Shown one piece after another: positions 54,925 through 64,000 of a stretch of 64,000 bases of DNA (the first letter of the stretch is position 1; every line of letters begins with the position of its first letter). The notes under the pieces are model-generated. The model ran no database searches and was not told the DNA's origin. It saw only the letters and a program-made list of their open reading frames with translations. The stretch is from Verticillium longisporum (lineage: Eukaryota > Ascomycota > Sordariomycetes > Glomerellales > Plectosphaerellaceae), in contig JAETXT010000004.1 of assembly GCA_019188255.1 (NCBI GenBank), forward strand, positions 4,092,001 through 4,156,000, in the 5' to 3' direction. The position numbers and the translations under genes are program-made.

Positions 54925-57670
54925 GAAAGATATTCCAGCTACTGAGGTTGCTTCGGACAAGCTGGACTTTGACGGTACGTAAAGAGCAACCCCAATGGCC
55001 TCAACCAAGCTATCACTGACGTGTTTCAGGTTGCATGTCGACTCTTTTCTTTCCAGAGATGAACGCACGCGGAGCTGACGTAGAGACTGCTGCTGCTGGT
55101 ACTTGCCGTTGGATCCTGGAGCATCCCACCTACCTGCAGTGGCACGCCAACGGCCAAGGCCTGCTCTGGGTGAAGGGCAAGCCCGGTTGTGGAAAAAGTA
55201 CGCTGATGAAACATGTCATCAAGAACTCGAGCGATATTCATCCGGACGGTGCAACTCTTAAGATCTGTTTCTACTTCCACGGCCGCGGGACTGATCTCCA
55301 GAGGTCGCCACTGGGGCTTTTCCGTGCGCTAGTGCACCAGATCGGTCAAGCTTACCCTCGAGCTGTGAGCTCCATCGTCAACCATTACAAAAAGATGGAC
55401 GAGAGCCTGGCAGGGCCTTGGTCATGGCGTCCTCAGGATCTCGAGGACTTTTTCGTTTCCGACGTTCTTCCTGCCCTGTTGAGGAGATCGGGACTTTGCA
55501 TCTTCATCGATGCCCTGGATGAGTGCGGCGAGAAAGAGGCCCGGCGTCTCGTACAGTTCTTCACGCGCATCTACGACACGTCTGCCTCGAGCTCGTATCG
55601 AGTCAGCATATGTTTCTCATGTCGCCACTACCCTATCATCGCCCCGGACAACTGCGAGCAAGTAGTTGTCGAGTCGGCCAACGACAAAGACATTGCCAGG
55701 TATATCGACCAAGAACTCACGCGCGTGGTGACAAGTCCGGAAGACCTCGAGGCTCTCCGTCAGAAAGTGGAAGAGCAGGCGCGCCAGGTGTTTTTGTGGG
55801 TGGTGCTCGTCATCCCTCAGGTTGTTTGGAAATACAACGAAGGCAGTACTGTCGAGGAAATAGTGGACTACATCGACAAGATCCCGCCCCAGCTCCACAA
55901 CCTCTACGCAAACCTGATAACGGAACTCAAGGAGAAGAGCGCGCTGAAATCCAAGCAACTTTTCCAATGGATCTGCATCGGCACCGAGACCCCTCCCGTC
56001 GGCCGACTGCGGGATGCGCTGTACTTTGACGGAGGAGCTGGCATACAGCGTGGGGCCTACGTGGACTGGTTGTCAGTGTCAGACACGATCCGATCGAACG
56101 ACCAGATGGTGAAGAAACTTCGGGTGCTTTCTGCCGGACTCGCAGAGATATCGAATGGCGTTGTGCAGCTTGTTCATCAAACCGTCCAAGACTTTCTCTT
56201 CGAGAAAGGCTTCGCCATGCTCGATGGCGTCGAGCAACTGTCTTTGACTGAAATAACGGGAGCGAGCCACCACAGGCTGGCGAAATCCTGCCTGCTTTAC
56301 TTTGCCTCTATCGAAAAGGGAATACGCGGTGAACTCTCTTCTTTTGATGCCCGCCGCGCCAATCACGACAAGGTGCGCCTTTATGAGCTGACCGAGAAAA
56401 GCTACTATGACCATCCATTCCTTGCCTATTCAGTACGCTACTTGTTTACGCACTGCGCGTCTGCCGACGAGGCTGGGTTGAGCCAAGGTTTTATCAACGA
56501 CTTCCTTGGGGATGATCGCGACGAGGTCATCTCCAACTGGGCGAAGATTGCGACATCTGACAACATAGAAACCCAGTTTTGGGAGGACGTAGCAGGCGCC
56601 CCCGAATTTGGTACCACCTTACTACATGAGGCTGCCAAACACAACATCAATAGTCTCGTCCCGGACTTGGTCGGCAGCACTCAGAAGTACACTGGCGCTC
56701 GCGACTTTAACAACCGGACACCACTGGTATATGCCGTATGGAACGGACGCCAAGGGATCGTGGAATATTTGATCAGCCGGCCGCAAACTGACGTGAATGC
56801 ATACATCAAAAGCGGCTCCCAGAGCTTTACTGCTTTTCAGTTGGCACTTTTGCTCGGGTTTCAGCGGATCGCCCTGGACATTTACAACCACCCAGACTTT
56901 GATCTCGACGCGCACTGGACCATCAAGAGTGGCTGGGTCCACGAGACTGACATGACGACGTTCAACAATCGAGGCCTGTCGTCGGGCAACTTTTCGCGCG
57001 CGATTGATCTCACGATTGCTCACGATAACATGGAAGAAGTCTTTGACAGGCTTTTGGCGTCGTATGATCGGCAAAAACCGTATGGCCAGACGATATCAAT
57101 GCTCGTCAGGTGTGAGACGGCGTTGAAGTTTCAACAGGGCAAGATGCTTCTCGCTTTCTTGAAGCGACTTTCCATGCAAGAGATTGACACTTTGCTTAAG
57201 AGTGACGACACCTACTTTTTCCTGCATGACGCCGTCCAGCAAAACTTTGAAGAGGGCGTTCGCCACCTAATTGCAGCTCGGGTATGCGATCTGAACAAAG
57301 CCCGAGGGGTTTCGCAATCAACACCGCTGCACCTGGCCGTCACGCACCAGCTGAAGAGTATAGCTGAGATGCTCGTCAAGGCGGGGGCGGATGTGGACAA
57401 GCGCAACGCGACAGGACAGACGTCTCTGACGCTGGCACTGCAGGGCGGCTACTCAAACATGGTACACACTCTCCTCAGCTTCCCCGAAGTGGATCCGAAC
57501 GTGGGCAACGACGATTGGAGTCCCATAGAGATTGCTGTTGAAGTTGGAGACAGTGACGCGCTCGAAGCGCTCCTACAGCGCCCAGATATCATACTCAAGT
57601 TCGACATACCAGAAGGCGAACCCGCCCCTGCCGTCACTGCCAACCCCGACGGCACCACAACTTTTACCTC

Positions 57671-57675
57671 GGGGG
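57671..57675 (+). other. Frameshift site in a G run of the NLR
   Basis: Five Gs lead to a stop at 57686. With four Gs the text reads TSGNRYRPLQRSLLWQAINR and continues through further ankyrin-like sequence to 58146. Confidence 0.6.
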
Positions 57676-58146
57676 AACAGGTATAGGCCGCTCCAGCGAT
57701 CACTGCTCTGGCAAGCGATCAATCGCGGCCACGGCAACTGTGCCCGTGTGCTGCTCGCTGACGGACGGGTGTCCAAGATCCTTCGCGACTTGTCCGGGGC
57801 CCTCCCGTCGTTTGTCGGCGTTGACGACGATGTCATTGGGGAGGTTGTGCAGCTCCACGCGTCTAACAGCTGGCAGTCCACGGACGACATTTTTGGCTTC
57901 CTGTGGACCACGGACCGCGAGAGTGTGCCTGGACAGTATCACATGGCAAGCATGGTGGACGTTGACGGCAATTGCCTGCTGTCTCATCTCATTATTTGCG
58001 GGTGGGAGGAGGAGGCGATCGACCTGCTCAAGCAGAAGGACAGCCCGAAAAACAGCTCCAACTACCAGGGGGAAACGGCCCTGATGCTGGCTGTCTTGTA
58101 CTCGCGCGCCGAGGTGATCAAGTTCTTGCTGGAGTCGCCGATCTAA

Positions 58147-60979
58147 GGACCATGACCACTCAACACAGGTGAATACTCAACGTTCAGTAGCTACCAACTG
58201 TATCACGACTGTCTGGATGGCGCCAGATATTTCGGTCCTCCAGATATCCGGCCGGTGCTCGACGTCCCGGGGAGTCAGGTGCCTCTTACAATACGAATAA
58301 CATTTCCGCGCCTGTATCGAAGTATAGTGATCGGTACGATTACTTACAAGTTGTTACTCTAGACTTCAAAAGGTTTGTCACGAGCATTGAGGAACGGTTG
58401 AGGACATCAGACTTTGCACACGAACGACCGCTGCTCCAGTGCATCCTGAAATAGGTTTATTGTCTAGATAAGAGGACGGATCTACAACTGGGAGCAGCGT
58501 TCAGCCCGAAGCCAATTTTCCCTATTTCGCAGAGCTCATTCATGAAACATTTGACAGCAACATGTTAGGGAAACTTCTTCGGAGCTGCTGCGAAACACGA
58601 CATTGCATGTAGAGTTCGATATGGGGAAGCCGATGGTGCACGCACCAATTCTTGAGTTCACGACAATGCATGACTGGTTGACTTATTTACGATGCGGGTA
58701 TCGCACGGGAACTTCCATACGCGCTGGAACAGTGTAAAGAAGATACTATAGAGCATCACGTCGCGAGTGAATCCATTCATGCTAAGCCCCCCATCATGAC
58801 AGATTTGGCCACGCCAAGCAACCTCGCATCCCAATGAGTCCGCCATTTTGTCATGTTGCCCGTGAGAAACGAAAATGATGTATCGTCTGATTCTGGAACA
58901 CTCCTCCTCCCGTCACACCGTTCGGCGTTCGTGAGCCATAGACCGAGCGAGCAGAATACCCAAGTCGGATAGACTCTTCTCACGAGCCGACGATCATGTC
59001 CCGCTTGGCCCTACGAGGCCAGGACCCGGCGTCGCGGCCGAGGCTCCGCGGTACACCGCCCGTGGAACCTCATCACATATCACCACCCACGAGTCATCCC
59101 AAACAGTCTGAACTGACCGTACACTAAAACTCCAAGGTCCCCCGGAGACACGGCGGCGGGGCAGTGAAGCGAGAGCATCGGCGCGCCCCCCATTGTGTCG
59201 GGTCCCCTTCATCGGCCTAGATGCATACTCGCTCGCACACTGGGTCGTGCCCGTTCATCGCTCGCTTCTCTTCTGAATTCAGACACCCACCCCCCTCTTT
59301 CCTGAGGCTGAGGCGGGCGGCAGACACCAACCGAGGAGCCACTCGCGCCTCCGCCCGCAGATCGTCCATGCGAAACCCCCACTCGAGAGTTCGCCCCATG
59401 CTCTTCTGTCTCTCTGTGTGGTATCTGTTCGGCTCGGGTGGGATGGGCGGAAGCGCGCCAAGGCAGGCAGGATCAGAGACAGAGGCAAAGCGTCCTGCAT
59501 GCTACGCGCTCTGACAGCAATATTGGATCGCAATGTGCATCCCGACCTTCGCATCGGGCTGCCGGTACTTTCAGCAAAGGCGGTAGGATCCAAGCACCAG
59601 ACATCGGGCTCCTTCATCGCTGGTGGGACGTGTATACATGCTCGAAAGTGCCCACTCAACGATCCTTGACCGTCCCATCCCGCCGTCAAGGTTTGAGGGC
59701 AAGACACCACGACCCCGGCAAGACCCGCATCTCCGACCCCCCTCTCTCTTTCTCTTCGTCCTCGTCCCAACCACAATCGGTGGGCGATCGCAATCATCAC
59801 AATAGAGGCGAGAGAGAGGGCAAATGGGAAACAGCCAGGGACCGTTCCAGGCCCCCCTCGTTGCTGCGGGGGATGGATGACCTGCTGTGCCGTGGCCCTG
59901 CACAGCCCTGTTAAGCCCACCCCAGCCCGTGGTGCTGCTTCGCTCGGCACAGTTTGGCAGCGAGGGCGCGGGGCGCCGGAATGGACTCCCCGTGGACTGG
60001 GGGGTCGGTTTGTTTGCACAGACGGACTTGACCTGGGCCGTACGGGAAGGTGAGACAAGGTGATTACATTATCGGAAACCACATCTCGTGCTAAAGATGA
60101 ACGAGGCGAACGGGGGGCTTGCCGCGGAAGGCTATCTAGGAAGCCATTTTGGCTTTTGAGGGGGGTTGCCCTTGAGTAGGTTCGCGCGGTGTTCAGACGA
60201 TGGATGATATGGGCACGGATATTGGAGAGCGTCACATTGCCCATTGCAATGCCCCATATGGCGAGAATAATGAAGCTGTTTAGAGACTTCCCTCGGCCAG
60301 TAGTGGCACGGAAGGTTCCATGTTGTCGTGACTCTCTGGGCGCGGGCCTATCGCGTCTTGCTTCATTTACTTGTGCTTTCCTCCCAATTGATCCATCACA
60401 TCTCATCACCTCAAAGGCTGTTGTGATTTGATTTGGCTGCCCGATAGTAGGCGCCATTTGCTTGCTAAGAACAATCAAATGACGGCTGCAGCACCGACGC
60501 CGCGCGGACCCCGGCCGGGGAGGGGGTGACGAATAAATTGGCCGGAATCAACGTGTGATTGCTTTTTCTCTCTTGCCCCTGGACGAACAGCCGCAGACAT
60601 CACTCTCCGTAGGCTCGTGTTTGACACGCCTCTCTCACGCGTCTTGTTGCGGCCGTTGGGACCTTGGGGCGTCTTCCTTCAGCATGAGACGTCCCCTCCA
60701 ACCCCGACGCGTGAGGCCACCCCTGCTGGTCGTGCGTGTGTCTCGTTCTTCCGCTCTGGTTTTTGAGTTGGTGCCTTGTTCCTGGTGTCACGCCGCTAGG
60801 CAGGTCTGGGATGTCATCACATTACCATCACCCGTCCTCGCCTTCCAAGTCGACGCTTGCGAGAGCTGGCAGCACACTTTATGCCCACGCAGTCTCACAA
60901 TTTCGGTCCGTGGACATAATAAACCTCGGAATGGCAGCACAGCGTAGCACCTGCCTGAGGGAGGCCAAGCGAAGCGGAA
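58147..60979. other. 2.8 kb gene-poor stretch
   Basis: A minus-strand frame of 399 codons (59279-60478, first ATG about 25 bases inside) is the longest here; it has no domain, repeat or signal features and is Arg/Pro/Ser-rich. A plus-strand open segment of about 65 codons before 58365 lacks an ATG. No RNA or transposon recognised. Confidence 0.5.
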
Positions 60980-62311
60980 ATGAAAGACAGACTGAAGAAG
61001 CTTCTGCGAAGGGTAGCACCCGGCAGCGCCAACCCGGCGCCGTGTGTCCCGCCACCTCTGCCGGTGACTCGCACTAACCGGCGGCCGCTGACGCCGCTCC
61101 TGGCAGAAGACTTAGCGGTAGCGGCCATCCCCACCTCGCCGTTCTTCGCCGTGCTGCCGCCGGATGTCCGCATCGAGATTCTCGTCGTTGCTTTCTGCGG
61201 TCTGCGCCTATACGTCGACTTGGGCCGTGGCGCCCCCAATAACTCCCGGCCACGCAGGCACTGCGGACGAGCGCCGTGCCTGGGAATCACGCTCAAGCGA
61301 GACAGGATATGGCGGTGGACGGACGGCACATGTCATCGACTGCCGACCATCTGGCTCTCGGACGAGTGGACTCCGCAGGACGAGCTCATGCTGCCGCGAC
61401 GGTACTGCTGTATAGATGGGCAGGCGCAGTGTTGCGGGCGAGCGTGCTTCCTGGGGGTCATGGGGTGGCTACTGAGCTGTCGACAGGCGTAAGTCGCCTG
61501 TAAAGTGACTCTACCACTCTAGTGATGTACGGCTTACAGGGAGCTGGACAGGTATGCTGAGACTGTCGACCTCCTCTGGCGAGCGAACGAGCTCGTCCTG
61601 ACGGGGGACGATACGATGAGGAACCTCCCACGCGTGTTTCTGCCGCAGCGCCTCACCGCCATCACGTCCCTGTAGCTCACCTGGGAGCTGGCCCCTGGCG
61701 TCGACCCGACGAAGCTCGACGCGAGCGACATTGACGCGCTCTTTGCAGCGCTCACGGCGCTGCCGGGGCTGAGGCATCTCATTCTGACGCTCAGCTGGCG
61801 TGGCGGCAACTGGATTCACGAGCCTGCAGAACTCGACGCACTCGACATTGAAAAGTCGCTGTTTGCCCGGCTCGACCGATTCATGGACGAGAGGCTACGT
61901 CTCGAGCGCTTCACGGTCGCCATTCCAGAGAGCCTGTGGACCATCCTTCGAAGCCGTCATGTTGCCGAGTTGCAGCACGAGGCGCCTTCTGAAGCATCAC
62001 GCCTCGTCCCTCCTGAGAACAGAATGAATTTCTGGCATGCTCTGATGTGGCGTTCTCTGAAAAGCGAGGGGTGTGACGAGCCCATCGACAAGGCAGAGCA
62101 CAAGAACAAGCATACGTTCACACGAATCGTCCGAATGAACGAGACAGATGAGAGTGGCCTTGTCATTTCGAGCAATGTCAACGTCACTATGCCGAAACCG
62201 CCGGCCGAGTACGACAGGGGCAAGCCAGTGCTGGACCGCGGGTACTGCATCGTCGAGGGTCCAGTAGACTGGCTCGCTCGTGATACAACTAGCGTCAACT
62301 CTGGTCTTTGA
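60980..62311 (+). CDS. DUF7730-like (F-box-like) protein with an in-frame stop
   Basis: Two exons, 60980-61488 and 61540-62311, 426 residues counting the stop as one position. The N-terminal half has the family's hallmark TSPFFAVLPPDVRIEILVV, then WRWTDG, and GWLLSCRQA at the splice junction, continuing AELDRYAETVDLLWRANEL. This architecture is widespread in Pezizomycotina, resembles F-box proteins and has no proven function. A TAG at 61673-61675 interrupts exon 2 between AITSL and LTWELAPG; the frame after it stays open for 212 codons with consistent composition. CAG or GAG to TAG would explain it. The intron is short (51 nt) and its phases agree. It may be a pseudogene, a sequencing error, or a shortened but functional protein. 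Confidence 0.7.
61673..61675 (+). other. In-frame TAG in the DUF7730-like gene
   Basis: ITSL-stop-LTWEL. There is no GT-AG intron around it. The downstream frame runs on unbroken to 62311. Confidence 0.6.
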
Positions 62312-64000
62312 TAATTCTAGAAAAAGTTTGACTCGCCGCCGCAATATGAAAGCAAATGCACCGTGATACACATTTAGTCGTCGTACCGCATGCGCCTCGT
62401 GTTTGGTAGTAGAGGACCCCTCCTGGCCTGAGCGCGCTCGAGCTCTCTGAGCTTTGATCCTCTTGGCACGCAGCGACAGGCCGGCATCTCCTTGTCATGG
62501 GTGATTCCGTCGTTGATAAGGTGCAGAGACCCTGTCTCTTACGCCTGTGGTGGTAATAGTATGCAGATACCGAGTCGTCTTTCGCCGGGCCTACCTGGTC
62601 AGGATGCGCGTCTTTGCTTCGTTGCGGCCGAGTACAGCTCGAGCTCGAGCAGGACGCTTGCCCCCCTCCCCGCATGACACTCGTCGTCGTCACGGCAGCC
62701 CTTAGCATGATGCTCATAAGGCCGTTCGCAGCGTTGACATGTTTCGTGCGCTTGCCTCCCGTCCTTTGACACACGGAGCCGCCGACTGCCGGACTGAACC
62801 TGGGGGCGATCGAGGGCAGCCAGGTCTGGCCGAGGGGTGTTCCGAGCGCCCGTTGAAATCGATCTGTCTGGTCTGGACGTGCCGTCGATACCTGCCAGTG
62901 ATGCCCCGAGTTCGCAAGAACGTGCACAAACCCCCTGCCGAGTCCTTTTCCTCTGCATGCGAACGCGTACACTCTCAACCTTTGCTGCCCACTCACGCGA
63001 AAACGTGCTCTTCGTTGAATGAGAATGTGGCCATGATCGGTCGAGCAAACGTGCTCCAGCATGTAGAAGGTGCCTAACTGTGCCTCGAGAACGGCCCCAG
63101 AGGTGCCGATCAACCATTGAGACAGAACCAGGAATGAAACGTGTGCATAAACATATCCACTCACTCAGCCAGTATTTATGCTCTTATCTTTATGCTTCTG
63201 TCCTGTTCATGCCATCGCTACCATGAGAATGATGTGATGAGATGAAGGTGAGGGTGGCTGACACTGGTCATGGGCTGGGCTTTCAGAACCATTCTCTTCC
63301 GCTCGCGCCATCAAGGTCATACGCAGGAGCATGAGTACATGGTCAGCCCTGCCAGGAACAGCCGTCGGCGGTGGTGGAGCTCAATGACATGATGCGTAAC
63401 GAGTCGCGATGCTCAATACATGCTGCAGTGGCACACGCATCCCCCTGTTGCTCCGAGTGTCCTCGGCCTTACCCAGAAAACACTGACACTTTATAACGAC
63501 TCAGCACCTTCGTCCGAAAAGGCGACTCTGAACAAATGAATAGGCCCTTCATTGACACGTGAACTTCACCGCAATCAGGGCATGGCAGGGTCACGGCCAC
63601 GAGTTCCCCTCTCGGCACCTGATTGCTCTGCCGAGACAGTTCATGCATCCCCAGTTGCGGCCTTCCCCGCGTCGATAGTCCCGGAGCAACGACCGATTCG
63701 GGCGATCAAAGGCCGCCTGAACGGGCAATGGGGGGGTATTGGGGTACGAAGGCAAACAAACCATGAGGGGGGAAAAGAGGGGGATGAGGAGATCAGAGGT
63801 TGATGGCGGTGGTTCTCAATCTCGCATCATGACAAGCGACGCCGCCCGAATGAGCAGGTCCCAAGTCTCGTAGCCCCCGTGATGCTTATAACACCATGGT
63901 TTCGCCCCGACTCTTGATGATGATCCATCTCGGAGCAACCGACTCGGCCGTCGCAGCACCTCGTGATACCAGCAGCATAAAGAGTCTCGCCTTGTCCGTC
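62312..64000. other. Terminal 1.7 kb, no gene supported
   Basis: A 289-codon minus-strand frame (62295-63164) begins with CTG, overlaps the end of the DUF7730-like gene and has no domain. Nothing else recognised up to the window edge. Confidence 0.5.

Larger units (their letters stand above)
53912..58146 (+). pseudogene. Alpha/beta-hydrolase-NACHT-ankyrin NLR, with one stop and two frameshifts
   Basis: Exons 53912-54292, 54363-54974 and 55030-58146, about 1370 codons once read through. N-terminus: a lipase-like alpha/beta hydrolase (VDIIFIHGITGHPYKTF, then nucleophile motif VVHSLGGLV near residue 138, then VAFLGTPHRGSDL). Middle: NACHT NTPase with Walker A GKPGCGKST (near 381) and Walker B LCIFIDALDECGE (near 487). 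C-terminus: ankyrin-type repeats (TPLHLAVTHQLKSIAEMLV and similar). Breaks: TAG at 54206-54208 where homologous text would read tryptophan or another residue; one C missing in the run 54921-54924; one G too many at 57671-57675. With these allowed for, both introns are in phase and the frame reaches TAA 58144-58146. Such NLRs serve in allorecognition and defence (family knowledge). Decayed gene or assembly errors: the two frameshifts are in homopolymers, the stop is not. Confidence 0.8.

Noticed and set aside
57676..57700. An intron joining the last two NLR frames
   Set aside because: The only GT-AG pair (gtatag...ccag) spans 16 nt, too short to splice; removing one G from the run works.
62295..63164. 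289-codon minus-strand frame
   Set aside because: Starts at CTG, overlaps the DUF7730-like exon and has low-complexity Ser/Arg stretches only.
1..64000. Repeat-induced point mutation as the cause of the three in-frame stops
   Set aside because: The stops fit C-to-T changes, but the surrounding sequence stays GC-rich and shows no dense TpA-rich mutation; single CpA-to-TpA fits are also expected for any such stop codon.
1..64000. Transposons, CRISPR arrays, 5S rRNA genes, further tRNAs
   Set aside because: No transposase or reverse-transcriptase text, no regular direct-repeat arrays, and no other B-box/cloverleaf pattern was found by eye.

Overview
This window is nuclear DNA of a filamentous ascomycete, most likely a sordariomycete. 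The genes are GC-rich and cut by short introns of 49-89 nt with GT-AG (rarely GC-AG) borders. The families are typical of Pezizomycotina: a Zn(II)2Cys6 regulator, a PTH11-like rhodopsin-fold membrane protein, NACHT STAND proteins, a DUF7730-like protein, an ABCC transporter and a DUF6923-ended adhesin. No CRISPR array, prokaryotic operon or complete transposon is visible. All products are called from the sequence and family knowledge; no search was run.

Layout. 0-9.5 kb: the 3' part of a Cnn_1N coiled-coil protein (with an in-frame stop), a five-exon Zn2Cys6 regulator, an initiator tRNA-Met gene, and a four-exon protein of tandem Cys/His modules. 10-20 kb: a ZIP zinc transporter with zinc-element-like sites upstream, an ABCC transporter broken by a one-base frameshift, and an NAD(P)-dependent SDR with a probable mitochondrial presequence. 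21-28.5 kb: a secreted pepsin-fold protein lacking both canonical active-site motifs, a gene-poor 3.7 kb stretch, and a seven-TM rhodopsin-like protein. 29.6-32.8 kb: an intact NACHT STAND gene. 33.6-50 kb: four cell-surface or secreted genes (a membrane-anchored SGNH-like protein, a Cys-containing surface protein, a giant 3492-residue Ser/Thr-rich adhesin, and a small eight-Cys GPI-type protein). 51-52.7 kb: an App1-type phosphatidate phosphatase. 53.9-58.1 kb: an alpha/beta-hydrolase-NACHT-ankyrin NLR with several breaks. 61-62.3 kb: a DUF7730-like gene with an in-frame stop.

Overall reading. Housekeeping genes (tRNA, ZIP, App1) are mixed with accessory ones (two NLR-like genes, surface proteins, ABC transporter). 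Five frame breaks all sit in G or C runs, and exon phases close exactly when one base is added or removed. That pattern looks more like homopolymer errors in the assembly than five independent mutations. Three in-frame stops (164, 54206, 61673) are substitutions and may be real. The most unusual biology is the 12-module Cys/His protein whose three introns all split the same histidine codon of successive modules, followed by the degenerate pepsin-like protein and the surface-protein block between the two NLR loci.
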